Source: an uncultured Clostridia bacterium | GTDB lineage: Bacteria; Bacillota; Clostridia; TANB77; CAG-508 | NCBI GenBank assembly: GCA_934183045.1 | Contig: CAKPRW010000011.1 | Span: forward strand, 1 to 26,867 | Length of the DNA: 26,867 nt | Direction of reading: 5' to 3' | In this document: one piece after another, positions 8,246 to 15,410 of the stretch | How the letters are laid out: each line of letters opens with the position of its first letter | Numbering within the stretch: position 1 is the stretch's first letter | Translations under genes and position numbers: made by a program | Notes under the pieces: generated by a model | What the model was told of the DNA's origin: nothing | Seen by the model: the letters and a program-made list of their open reading frames with translations, nothing else | Database searches by the model: none

Positions 8246-8729
8246 TTTTATTTATTTAAATACACCATTTGGTCCAATTGAATGTCAATTACAATCTAAA
8301 CATGAATTTTTAGAGGGCAACTTTGGATATGCAGCTCATACTACAATGGAAAACAAAGGAATGAAAAGACGTAAAATTCCTGACCCTAGTAATGAAAAAC
8401 AAGTAAATCAATTTAAGGAATATACCTCATATGTTTCTCCTAAAGCATATCACGCTAGATTAGATGATGTAGAAAAAGATAAAGTTCTAATCCAAGAATA
8501 TAGTGATTATAAAAACTACAGAAATATTATTGGCCAAGTACCAAAGGGGTCACCTCAGGAAAAAGCATTAATTTCATATTTTGATAAAATATATGGCATA
8601 AGAGATCAAATATTTGATTCGGCTGGTCAAACTTATGAATTAATTCCATATGATATTAAAAAATATTTAAAAAGTAATGAATTTAAGAATATTATAGAAG
8701 GTAAAGATGAAAACGAAAATGTTTTATAA
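8202..8729 (+). CDS. RelA/SpoT-type synthetase, 3' part of the frameshifted gene
   Basis: This frame, shifted by +1 from the preceding one, carries the second half of the nucleotidyltransferase domain: EHVVGYVSNFIYL, then GPIECQLQSKHEF and GYAAHTT. In RelA/SpoT proteins the equivalents are GYxSxH, the VEIQIRT strand with the catalytic Glu, and the AAH motif; the Glu is retained here (IECQLQ). The ATG at 8202 has no ribosome binding site and is only the track-like beginning of the open frame, so the product is not expected to be made alone. Removing one base from AAAAACG at 8214-8220 joins the halves into a protein of about 460 residues. A strong hairpin terminator follows at 8757. Confidence 0.65.
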   Translation: MELKKNEHVVGYVSNFIYLNTPFGPIECQLQSKHEFLEGNFGYAAHTTMENKGMKRRKIPDPSNEKQVNQFKEYTSYVSPKAYHARLDDVEKDKVLIQEYSDYKNYRNIIGQVPKGSPQEKALISYFDKIYGIRDQIFDSAGQTYELIPYDIKKYLKSNEFKNIIEGKDENENVL

Positions 8730-8756
8730 TATTTCTAATTTTATAATATATTTAAA

Positions 8757-8791
8757 GGGAGATAATAATTTTGTTATCTCCCCTATTTTTT
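8757..8791. terminator. Terminator between the convergent synthetase and AI-2E genes
   Basis: GGGAGATAA (8757-8765) pairs with TTATCTCCC (8774-8782) around an 8-base loop, followed by TATTTTTT. It ends the plus-strand guaA transcript. The stop codon of the minus-strand gene lies in its U-tract. Confidence 0.85.
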
Positions 8792-9880
8792 GTCAAAAAT
8801 CGTTTTGAAAACTCCCTGATCAATTAAACTTGCAAATATGTTTTTAACAATAATCAATACAATTGGACCTATTAACAACCCAATTACACCAATAAATTTA
8901 AATCCAGTATACATAGCAATTAAAGTAAAAATTGGATGAACTCCTATATTTTTACTAACTAATTTAGGTTCTAGTATTTGCCTTACAACAGACATTATAA
9001 TTAATAATATAATAATAGCTATCCCAAGTTTTATATCTCCATTAATTCCGCAAATAATAGCCCATGGAATCATTACTGTTCCAGAACCTAAAATTGGTAA
9101 GGCATCAACAAATCCAATAAATAGTGCCATTAATAATGGATACTGTATATTAAATCCTATTATTTTCAGCAAATATAACCCTATTAAAGAGATAATAAAC
9201 GATACCAATATAAGGCTGGCTTCTGCTTTTAAATATCCTCCTAAGGTCTTTATCAATTCTCTCATATGACTTCCAATTTTTTTTACCCATACTTTAGGCA
9301 AATGGTGTTCAATTTGATCAAGTATATATATTTTATCTACGCAAATAAAATATAATGCAATAACAGCAATACCAATGCAAATAGCAATAGATGGTAAACT
9401 TGTTACTACATCTAATAAATTCGTTAATGATTTTCTTATCCAATTAGATAAATTATTTAATATATCACCTGTAGAATTTTGTATAACACCTAAAATTTCA
9501 TCAGACAAATGTATTTTATCAAAATCAAAGCTTTTCATAAAGTCGTCAAATATTTGATGTGCCTTTTCAAAATAATCATTAAGTCCTTGTAATAAACTCG
9601 ATGATTCTGAGAATAATGTAATAATAAGCCAAGTTAGGCTACCTAATATTACTATAGAAACAATCACAAATATTATTATAGAACTTGTTCGTCTAGTTAA
9701 ATTTGTTTTTTTCATAATATATTTTATTGCTGGTTCTATCATTAATGAGATTATGAATGCTACTAAAAAAGGCATATAAAATATAGAAAGCTTTAGTCCT
9801 ATATATAAACCTAGCAAAATAAATATTACATATAAAATTCTTTTTCCTACTCTTGTCCAATAAGAAACATCATATACCAT
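8783..9880 (-). CDS. AI-2E family (PF01594/UPF0118) membrane protein
   Basis: This 365-residue, strongly hydrophobic protein has the layout of the AI-2E family transporters. Two N-terminal hydrophobic segments (about 14-50 and 66-90) are followed by a polar amphipathic stretch (about 95-150), then a block of transmembrane helices. The conserved C-terminal region contains 'GFVDALPILGSGTVMIPWAI' and 'EPKLVSKNIGVHPIFTLIAM', the two most recognisable family motifs. Members have been linked to export of autoinducer-2, to Na+/H+ antiport, and to unknown substrates, so the substrate cannot be named. AAGGAG lies 7 bases from the ATG. It is downstream of the CBS gene on the same strand but separated from it by a terminator. 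Confidence 0.9.
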   Translation of the reverse strand: MVYDVSYWTRVGKRILYVIFILLGLYIGLKLSIFYMPFLVAFIISLMIEPAIKYIMKKTNLTRRTSSIIIFVIVSIVILGSLTWLIITLFSESSSLLQGLNDYFEKAHQIFDDFMKSFDFDKIHLSDEILGVIQNSTGDILNNLSNWIRKSLTNLLDVVTSLPSIAICIGIAVIALYFICVDKIYILDQIEHHLPKVWVKKIGSHMRELIKTLGGYLKAEASLILVSFIISLIGLYLLKIIGFNIQYPLLMALFIGFVDALPILGSGTVMIPWAIICGINGDIKLGIAIIILLIIMSVVRQILEPKLVSKNIGVHPIFTLIAMYTGFKFIGVIGLLIGPIVLIIVKNIFASLIDQGVFKTIFDKK

Positions 9881-9906
9881 AATTTTACTCCTTATCTTAG
9901 TATATG

Positions 9907-9932
9907 TAAAAAGGATGGAGATTATCCATCCT
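9907..9932 (-). terminator. Terminator of the CBS-domain gene
   Basis: On the minus strand AGGATGGA and TCCATCCT (arms 9925-9932 and 9912-9919) form a perfect 8-bp stem with a 5-base loop, followed by TTTTT. Confidence 0.85.
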
Positions 9933-9946
9933 CTTAATAAACATTT

Positions 9947-10396
9947 TTATTCTGCATTTTTTTCTTGTCCATTACAATTGCATATATTTTCAATTGTTGT
10001 ACAAACTTCTTGTTTTCCTAGTTCTCTATCATTATGAGCTAAATCACCTAATGTCAATATTCCTACTACATGATTTTTATCATCACATACTGGTAATCTT
10101 CTTATTTGATTTTGAGCCATTTTTGATTCTGCATTTGTCATGTCTTCATTTTGCTTACAAGTACATACATTTGATGTCATAACATCACTAATGTTAGTAT
10201 TTTTTATATCTTTTTCACATGCTACACATCTTAATAATATATCTCTATCTGTTACTATTCCACAAATACAATTGTTTTCATCACATACAGGAATACATCC
10301 AATATGATTTTCACTCATTAATTTAACAGCTTCATCAATTTTTGTGTTTGGTTTTATACAACAAACATCATTACACATACATTCGTTAACTTTCAT
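9947..10396 (-). CDS. Cysteine-rich tandem CBS-domain protein
   Basis: The 149-residue protein consists of two CBS motifs. The first is about residues 8-62 (IDEAVKLMSENHIGCIPVCD, then GIVTDRDIL), the second about 70-122 (DVMTSNV, NQIRRLPVCDD, VVGILTLGDLA). CBS pairs bind adenine nucleotides or similar ligands and act as sensors. The protein has 16 cysteines (6, 8, 12, 13, 34, 38, 43, 45, 57, 60, 78, 80, 104, 132, 139, 141), many as CxC, CC or CxxC pairs, which suggests metal binding or redox sensing. It has no enzymatic domain or membrane segment. The ATG at 10396 is chosen because AAAGGTGG lies 7 bases upstream; the longer TTG start at 10414 would overlap that site. A TATAAT-like box on the minus strand (10448-10453) may be its -10. 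Family assignment is firm, the ligand unknown. Confidence 0.88.
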   Translation of the reverse strand: MKVNECMCNDVCCIKPNTKIDEAVKLMSENHIGCIPVCDENNCICGIVTDRDILLRCVACEKDIKNTNISDVMTSNVCTCKQNEDMTNAESKMAQNQIRRLPVCDDKNHVVGILTLGDLAHNDRELGKQEVCTTIENICNCNGQEKNAE

Positions 10397-10491
10397 TTTT
10401 TTACCACCTTTCAATATTTATCAATTTTATTTTTTGCAAAAAGAAAAATTATATGCAAAAATTAATTTGTATATATGGAAATTTTTGAAAA

Positions 10492-10523
10492 TTTAAAAAC
10501 CATACTTATAAATAGTATGGTTT
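10492..10523. terminator. Terminator of the Pro/Gly-rich gene
   Basis: AAACCATACT (10497-10506) and AGTATGGTTT (10514-10523) form a perfect 10-bp stem with a 7-base loop. On the minus strand it is followed by a short T run, just after the gene ending at 10541. It may also work in the other direction. Confidence 0.8.
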
Positions 10524-10540
10524 GTTTTTATGTTTTATTT

Positions 10541-11161
10541 TTATTCATATAGATCTTCATATAACCAATTACTTCTTGGCATAATTGGTGGTCTTGGACC
10601 AGGTCCTGGGCCCGGGCCTGGATTAGGTCCTCCGGGAAATGGTGGCCTTGGTCTTGGAGGAAATGGTGGTCGTTGTTGGCCTGGAAAACCAGGTCTTCCA
10701 ATTAATTCTCTAATCAATAAAATTTTGATTAAATCTCTCAATCCTCTATTTCCAATTTGTCTATCTTCTCCCCTATTTTCCTTTTCTCTTTCAACATTTG
10801 AATTTTGCATTTTTGTTTCTCTTCGTATAGGTTCACTTTTAACATTATTACTCATGCTGTGGTTAGTTTTAACTTCATTTTTTAAAGTAATATTAATTCC
10901 TATCTCTGTATTAGTTTCAACTGCTGAATATATCTCATCTGTCAGATTTTCTACTAGTTCTCTTGTAACTGGAACAGTATTATTATTACAAGCAGTAGTT
11001 ACCATAGGATATACAATTTTATATATTTCCGGATAACATTCTTCTAACATATCATTATTTGTAGTTTGTCTAGAATTTGTTACATAAGAATTATCATATA
11101 TGTTGTTATCTGAATAGCCTAATATGCTTCTTATGTACTGTTCATATGATTGTTCATTCAT
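10541..11161 (-). CDS. Hypothetical protein with Pro/Gly-rich tail, spore-coat-like
   Basis: I do not recognise a named family. The 206-residue product has a polar N-terminal half with RSILGY near the start and ECYPEIYKIVYPMVTTAC at about residues 41-58. A charged, Asn/Glu/Arg-rich middle follows, then a helix (LRDLIKILLIRELIG). From about residue 155 there is a low-complexity tail of Pro, Gly, Phe and Arg, including repeated GP. The tail's codons create the most GC-rich patch in the window (about 10,580-10,690). The 'CYPEIYKIVYPMV' style and the Pro/Gly tail resemble clostridial spore coat or surface proteins, but this is inference. AAGGAGG lies 7 bases before the ATG and is embedded in a hairpin (11166-11204). 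It lies downstream of murD. Confidence 0.75.
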   Translation of the reverse strand: MNEQSYEQYIRSILGYSDNNIYDNSYVTNSRQTTNNDMLEECYPEIYKIVYPMVTTACNNNTVPVTRELVENLTDEIYSAVETNTEIGINITLKNEVKTNHSMSNNVKSEPIRRETKMQNSNVEREKENRGEDRQIGNRGLRDLIKILLIRELIGRPGFPGQQRPPFPPRPRPPFPGGPNPGPGPGPGPRPPIMPRSNWLYEDLYE

Positions 11162-11165
11162 ACAA

Positions 11166-11204
11166 AAACCTCCTTCATATTTTATATATCATATGAGAAG
11201 GTTT
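11166..11204 (-). promoter_or_regulatory. Hairpin that buries the ribosome binding site / possible murD terminator
   Basis: On the minus strand the arm AAACCTTCTCATAT (11191-11204) can pair with ATATGAAGGAGGTTT (11166-11180), giving about 14 pairs with one bulged A. The second arm contains the whole Shine-Dalgarno sequence of the Pro/Gly-rich gene and runs directly into TTTTT. It could therefore end murD transcripts, hide the downstream ribosome binding site, or both. Confidence 0.55.
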
Positions 11205-11222
11205 CCTATTTTGTGAAAATTA

Positions 11223-12623
11223 TTATATATTTTGTACTATTTCTTTGAATTTTTTTCCTCTTTCTACTGCATTTTTAAACATATCAAAACTTGCACTTGC
11301 AGGTGAAAATAGCACAATTTCACCTGGTTTTGTTACTTTTTCGGCTAGTTTTACTGTCTCTTCTAAACTGTTGCACATATATATTGGTAATTCCTTATTT
11401 TCGTTTTCCAATTCTTGTTTTACAGCTTCAAATATCTTCCCAGAAGTTTGCCCCATAAGAATCAAATTACTTACATTATCAATAATTGGTTTTGCAATTG
11501 GTTCATAATCTAAGTTTTTATCGTATCCTCCTGCAATTAATGTTATTTTTTCTTCAAATGCATTTAATCCAGAAATTGTTCTTGTAGGTGAAGAGCTAGC
11601 TGAATCATTATACCACTTAACATTATTAATTTCTCTTACAAACTCTAATCTATGTTCAACTGCTGTAAATTCTTTTACGGCTTTTACAGCAGTATCTATA
11701 TCAACTATAGTTTCTGTAGCCGCTAATGCTGTTGCTATATTTTCATAATTGTGTTTTCCTTTTAATTGTACTTCGTTGGTATTTAGTATATGTTTTCTGA
11801 TTTTATCATCACATTTCTTTATAATTCCATTATCTATTATATATCCATCATCTAACTTTTCATTACTGCTAAAAAAGATAACTTTTCCTTGCGCTTCTTT
11901 ACCACAATTTCTTGTTATTTCATTATCATAATTTAATATTAAAATACCTTTTTCGTTTTGATATTTAAAAATATTTTTCTTAGCATCTATATATTCCTGA
12001 TAATCTTTATGTATATTTAAATGATTTGGTGTTATATTGGTAATAACAGATATATCAGGACTAACATCCATTTCCATCAATTGAAAACTACTTAGTTCTA
12101 ATACGACTATATCATCAGGTTTTATCTCTGAAAGTTTTGTGAATAAAGGAATACCTATATTTCCTCCCAAATATACATTTTTACCAGCAACTTCTAAAAT
12201 ATGATTTATTAAACTTGTTGTCGTTGTTTTTCCGTCACTTCCTGTTACCCCGATAATTTTACAAGGACACATTTTCATTAACATTTCAATTTCTGTAGTA
12301 ACAATTGCTCCTCTTTCTTTTTCTTCAGCTAATTCTTTTCGTGTAGGTAAACAACTAGGAGATCTAAAAATAATATCAAAATTTTTTAAATTTGATAAAC
12401 TATCTTTTCCAAAAAAATAGTTAAATTTATATGAACTTATTTTTTCCATAATTTCATTTGGTATACATTCTTTTTCTCTATCATCAAAAACTGTAACTGT
12501 AGCTTTTTTTTCATACATATAGTCTAATAATGGCAAATTGCTAACTCCCAAACCAATAATTGCTATTTTTCTAAATCTTATATAATTGTTAAATTCTTCT
12601 AATTTCTTATTTTCAAAAAACAT
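11223..12623 (-). CDS. murD: UDP-N-acetylmuramoylalanine-D-glutamate ligase
   Basis: MurD adds D-glutamate to UDP-MurNAc-L-Ala in the cytoplasm, the second amino acid step of peptidoglycan precursor synthesis. The 466-residue product is of normal length. The N-terminal Rossmann-like UDP-binding domain begins with IAIIGLGVSNL (20-30). The central ATPase domain has the P-loop GVTGSDGKTT (125-134) and ITPNHLNIHKDYQEY, with the conserved carbamylated-Lys region downstream. The C-terminal domain has HRLEFV followed by WYNDSASSSPT, then GGYDKNLDYEP and FSPASASFDMF, all MurD signatures. AAGGAAG lies 8 bases from the ATG. It is not in a dcw-type cluster here; the neighbours are unrelated to cell wall synthesis. 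Confidence 0.96.
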   Translation of the reverse strand: MFFENKKLEEFNNYIRFRKIAIIGLGVSNLPLLDYMYEKKATVTVFDDREKECIPNEIMEKISSYKFNYFFGKDSLSNLKNFDIIFRSPSCLPTRKELAEEKERGAIVTTEIEMLMKMCPCKIIGVTGSDGKTTTTSLINHILEVAGKNVYLGGNIGIPLFTKLSEIKPDDIVVLELSSFQLMEMDVSPDISVITNITPNHLNIHKDYQEYIDAKKNIFKYQNEKGILILNYDNEITRNCGKEAQGKVIFFSSNEKLDDGYIIDNGIIKKCDDKIRKHILNTNEVQLKGKHNYENIATALAATETIVDIDTAVKAVKEFTAVEHRLEFVREINNVKWYNDSASSSPTRTISGLNAFEEKITLIAGGYDKNLDYEPIAKPIIDNVSNLILMGQTSGKIFEAVKQELENENKELPIYMCNSLEETVKLAEKVTKPGEIVLFSPASASFDMFKNAVERGKKFKEIVQNI

Positions 12624-12667
12624 TATTACACTTCCTTATCATTTTTATATTATGTATTTTTATATTT

Positions 12668-12696
12668 TTGGTGTTTCTTTTTAGATATTATATACT
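12668..12696 (+). promoter_or_regulatory. Promoter for the Asn/Gln-rich peptide gene
   Basis: TTGGTG (12668-12673), 17 bases, TATACT (12691-12696). The predicted start near 12,703 leaves a leader of about 85 bases before the small reading frame at 12790. Confidence 0.6.
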
Positions 12697-12789
12697 AAAC
12701 TTTTTTAAAAAACAAATTTTATTTTATATGTAATAAATTTCGTTTTTTAGGTAACAATAAAATTGAAGTTTTGAATGGAGGTGTTTATT

Positions 12790-12885
12790 ATGTCAAATAA
12801 GAAAAATCAAAAAAGTAATAAAAACAATCAACAAAATCAACAAAACCAAAACAACGAAAAACAAAGTAACAAGAATTGTAGATAG
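12790..12885 (+). CDS. Small Asn/Gln/Lys-rich hydrophilic peptide (31 aa)
   Basis: A 31-codon reading frame starts at ATG 12790 and stops with TAG at 12883-12885. It is too short for routine ORF calling, but it has an excellent ribosome binding site, GGAGGTG (12777-12783), 6 bases upstream and a promoter at 12668. The peptide is almost entirely Asn, Gln, Lys and Ser (MSNKKNQKSNKNNQQNQQ and onward, ending in NCR) with no hydrophobic residues. It is therefore soluble and probably unstructured. Similar tiny N/Q/K-rich proteins occur in Clostridia, some near sporulation genes, but I cannot assign a family. A long inverted repeat (12931-13004) follows and may be its terminator. Confidence 0.6.
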   Translation: MSNKKNQKSNKNNQQNQQNQNNEKQSNKNCR

Positions 12886-12930
12886 TTAAATAAATGTGTT
12901 TTATAATAATTTTTTATAGAATATAACCAA

Positions 12931-13004
12931 AAATTCTAAAATTAACAAATAGTAATTTTATGACTGTTATAATTTAAAGATTTTATTTGTTAATTTTAGA
13001 ATTT
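12931..13004. repeat. Perfect 20-bp inverted repeat with 34-base spacer
   Basis: Left arm 12931-12950 (AAATTCTAAAATTAACAAAT) is exactly complementary to right arm 12985-13004. It lies between the convergent small peptide gene and upp, whose stop codon is at 13013. T-rich sequence on the plus side fits a bidirectional terminator, but the 34-base loop is unusually long for that. It may instead be a remnant of a miniature mobile element. Confidence 0.7.
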
Positions 13005-13012
13005 ATTTTTAT

Positions 13013-13639
13013 TTATTTAGTTCCAAATATTCTATCTCCTGCATCTCCTAATCCTGGCACAATATATCCAACTTCATTTAATTTTTCGTCTATTGCAGCT
13101 GTGTATATTTGTACATCTGGATATATTTCTTCCAATTTTTTTATTCCTTCAGGAGCTGATATTATACATAAGAATTTAATTTTTTTAACTCCATCTTCTT
13201 TTAACATCGTTATTGTATCAACTGCTGATCCCCCTGTTGCAAGCATTGGATCTAAAACAATTACTTCTCTATTAGCTATATCTTTTGGCATTTTATAATA
13301 ATAACGAACAGGTTTTAATGTCTCTTCGTTTCTATATAATCCAACATGCCCTATTTTAGCATTTGGCATTACTTTTACTAAACCTTCTAGCATACCAGTT
13401 CCTGCTCTTAAAATAGGCACAAAAGCATATTTATTTTCATCTATTTTTTGTACATCTGTAGTACATATAGGTGTTTCTATTTTTACTTTTTCTAAGCTAG
13501 CATCACTCATAGCTTCATAACATAAAAATGTAGCTATCTCCCCTACTACTTCTCTAAATTCTTTTGTACCAGTATTTTTATCTCTTATTATTGATAACTT
13601 ATGTTGTATTAATGGATTATTTAAAACAATTGCTTTCAT
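13013..13639 (-). CDS. upp: Uracil phosphoribosyltransferase
   Basis: Upp makes UMP from uracil and PRPP, the uracil salvage route. The 208-residue length is exactly typical. The PRPP-binding loop is VIVLDPMLATGGSA (about residues 125-138), the Upp form of the DD-x-TTG motif. FVPILRAGTGM is the conserved substrate-side segment, and the uracil-binding end GYIVPGLGDAGDRIFGT is complete. AAGGATG precedes the ATG. The gene has its own promoter with a leader of about 95 bases in which I see no clear attenuator. Salvage by Upp would matter more if the neighbouring pyrF is really broken. Confidence 0.97.
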   Translation of the reverse strand: MKAIVLNNPLIQHKLSIIRDKNTGTKEFREVVGEIATFLCYEAMSDASLEKVKIETPICTTDVQKIDENKYAFVPILRAGTGMLEGLVKVMPNAKIGHVGLYRNEETLKPVRYYYKMPKDIANREVIVLDPMLATGGSAVDTITMLKEDGVKKIKFLCIISAPEGIKKLEEIYPDVQIYTAAIDEKLNEVGYIVPGLGDAGDRIFGTK

Positions 13640-13742
13640 ATTTTTTCATCCTTTCTTTTATTTTTTGATTTTAAGATTGTAAAGTTTTCTAAAAACGTCC
13701 TTAATTTTGTATCCAAATAACTTATTTAAACATTCTTTAAAA

Positions 13743-13771
13743 ATTATATCAAAACGTTTTTCTTTATACAA
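13743..13771 (-). promoter_or_regulatory. upp promoter with palindromic spacer
   Basis: On the minus strand TTGTAT (13766-13771), 17 bases, TATAAT (13743-13748), with TGA before the -10. The spacer holds the 10-bp palindrome AAAACGTTTT (13751-13760), which could be an operator. Confidence 0.75.
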
Positions 13772-13815
13772 TAGATTTAAAAAATTTTATATTTTATGTC
13801 TTTTTTTGTTTTTTA

Positions 13816-13844
13816 TTGACATTTTTTTGCATTTATGTGAAAAT
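13816..13844 (+). promoter_or_regulatory. Probable promoter of the DUF5684-like gene
   Basis: A perfect TTGACA (13816-13821) is followed after 17 bases by GAAAAT (13839-13844) with a TGT just before it, an extended -10 with a weak first base. The -10 assignment is uncertain. Confidence 0.5.
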
Positions 13845-13875
13845 ATAGTTATAAAAAATAAAAGGAGGATTTATT

Positions 13876-14358
13876 ATGGGATATAGTAGTTATGATTACT
13901 ATGGATACAGTTCATTAGACACATCTGATGTTGCAACTTCAGCTGCGTTTGGAGCTTTAGGAGCTTTCTTCGGTATTTTCTTAATAATTTCACTTGTTTT
14001 AGTTGTTTTACAAATTATCGCTATGTGGAAATTATTTACTAAAGCTGGAGAAGAAGGTTGGAAAGCAATTATACCTATCTACAATTTAGTTATCTTATAT
14101 AAAATTTCAGGTGTTTCTCCATGGTTATTACTTATCTTTTTAGCGTCTTTCATTCCTGTTATAGGATCAATTGCAGTATTGGTTCTTCACATTTACCAAA
14201 CACATCAATTCTCAAAATCATTTGGTAAAGACGTTGGATATACTATTGGTTTAATATTCTTACCAGTTATATTCTATATGATATTAGGATTCGGAAGTGC
14301 TGAATATGTTGGACCTGGTGGAAAAAATGCTGAAGTTTCAACAACAGATGCAGAATAG
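13876..14358 (+). CDS. DUF5684-like integral membrane protein
   Basis: This 160-residue membrane protein has a Tyr/Ser-rich N-terminus (about 1-22) and hydrophobic segments at about 25-52, 68-78, 86-106 and 118-137. The loop after the first helix reads WKLFTKAGEEGWKAIIPIYNLVILYKI, which is the hallmark of the DUF5684 family. Some of these proteins are annotated as signal peptidase I-like, but no Ser/Lys catalytic pair is visible here. A short polar C-terminal tail follows. An AGGAGG site sits just before the ATG. It is a single-gene unit with its own promoter and a strong terminator. The function is unknown. Confidence 0.85.
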   Translation: MGYSSYDYYGYSSLDTSDVATSAAFGALGAFFGIFLIISLVLVVLQIIAMWKLFTKAGEEGWKAIIPIYNLVILYKISGVSPWLLLIFLASFIPVIGSIAVLVLHIYQTHQFSKSFGKDVGYTIGLIFLPVIFYMILGFGSAEYVGPGGKNAEVSTTDAE

Positions 14359-14374
14359 AAATCTATTTAAAAAT

Positions 14375-14407
14375 AAAACTAGAATTAATTTGAATTCTAG
14401 TTTTTTT
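14375..14407 (+). terminator. Terminator of the DUF5684-like gene
   Basis: AAAACTAGAATT (14375-14386) pairs perfectly with AATTCTAGTTTT (14393-14404) around a 6-base loop, followed by a T run to 14407. Confidence 0.92.
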
Positions 14408-14427
14408 ATTTGTATGTTGAATATAAT

Positions 14428-14456
14428 TTGAAATTATATTATATATTTGTTATACT
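14428..14456 (+). promoter_or_regulatory. Promoter of the radical SAM gene, very close to its start codon
   Basis: TTGAAA (14428-14433), 17 bases, TATACT (14451-14456), with TGT before the -10 (extended). The expected transcription start (about 14462-14464) lies only a few bases before the ATG at 14466. Confidence 0.7.
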
Positions 14457-14465
14457 TTTTATATT

Positions 14466-15410
14466 ATGGAAAATAAAGAAAGATATAAACATTTAAATAA
14501 ATATTTTAAAGAAAAGTTCGGAGAAAGAACTTTAAAAATTTGCATTGATGGAGGCTTTACTTGTCCTAATCGTGACGGTACTTTATCTAACAGTGGATGT
14601 ATTTTCTGTAGTGAAAAGGGATCAGGTGATTTGATTAATTGTTCTACAGAAGAAAATATAGTTCTGAATATTACTAAACAAGTTCAAGATTACTTTTCTA
14701 GTTATCGTAGCAAGCGTGCGAATAAATTTATTGCTTATTTTCAAAACTTCACAAATACATATGACACTTTAGATAATTTAAAATTAAAGTATGATGCTGC
14801 ATTAATTGATCCTAGGATTGTAGGACTTGAAATCGCTACTAGACCAGATTGTATAACTGAAGAAATTGCTAAATTATTAAGTTCTTATAAGAATACACAT
14901 TATGTTTGTGTAGAATTGGGATTGCAAACTTCTAATGATGAAATAGGTAATTTTATTAACAGAAAATATTCTAGTCATCAATTTAAACAAGCTGTTCAAA
15001 TTCTAAATAAATATAATATTGATATAGTTGCCCATATTATGGTTGGACTTCCTAATGAAACTTTTTCAGATATTATAGATACAGTTAATTTTATTAATGT
15101 TCTACCTATTCAGGGTGTCAAAATACATTCTACATATGTTGTTAAAAATACACTATTAGCAGATTTATATTATAAAGAATTATATGAACCCATTAGCTTA
15201 GAATATTATTTGAAATGCTTAGTTTATATTATTACACATATAAATCCTAATTTTGTTATTCATCGAGTATCAGGTGATGCTCCTAAGGACATTCTTGTTG
15301 CTCCTGATTGGAATATACATAAAAAATGGGTTTTAAATGGTTTAGATAAAATTTTGAATGAAGATGATTTGTGGCAAGGAATGTATTTAAATAAAAATAT
15401 AAAAGACTAA
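14466..15410 (+). CDS. TIGR01212 / YhcC family radical SAM protein
   Basis: The 314-residue protein belongs to the YhcC-like radical SAM family. Its N-terminus has KICIDGGFTCPNRDGT followed by GCIFC, so the [4Fe-4S]-binding cysteines are Cys33, Cys45 and Cys48 (the C-x11-C-x2-C form typical of TIGR01212). FIAYFQNFTNTY and GLEIATRPDC, then VCVELGLQTSND, are further family motifs forming the SAM-binding barrel. The reaction is not known. There is no ribosome binding site before the ATG, and a good promoter ends only 9 bases upstream, so the mRNA appears leaderless. The start fits the family, which begins shortly before the FG..v.KI segment. The 3' end overlaps a long hairpin shared with convergent pyrD. 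Confidence 0.9.
   Translation: MENKERYKHLNKYFKEKFGERTLKICIDGGFTCPNRDGTLSNSGCIFCSEKGSGDLINCSTEENIVLNITKQVQDYFSSYRSKRANKFIAYFQNFTNTYDTLDNLKLKYDAALIDPRIVGLEIATRPDCITEEIAKLLSSYKNTHYVCVELGLQTSNDEIGNFINRKYSSHQFKQAVQILNKYNIDIVAHIMVGLPNETFSDIIDTVNFINVLPIQGVKIHSTYVVKNTLLADLYYKELYEPISLEYYLKCLVYIITHINPNFVIHRVSGDAPKDILVAPDWNIHKKWVLNGLDKILNEDDLWQGMYLNKNIKD

Noticed and set aside
10530..11036. Plus-strand frame with GPGPGPG repeats
   Set aside because: It is the reverse complement of the Pro/Gly-rich minus-strand gene; the repeat arises from GGN/CCN symmetry and there is no ribosome binding site.
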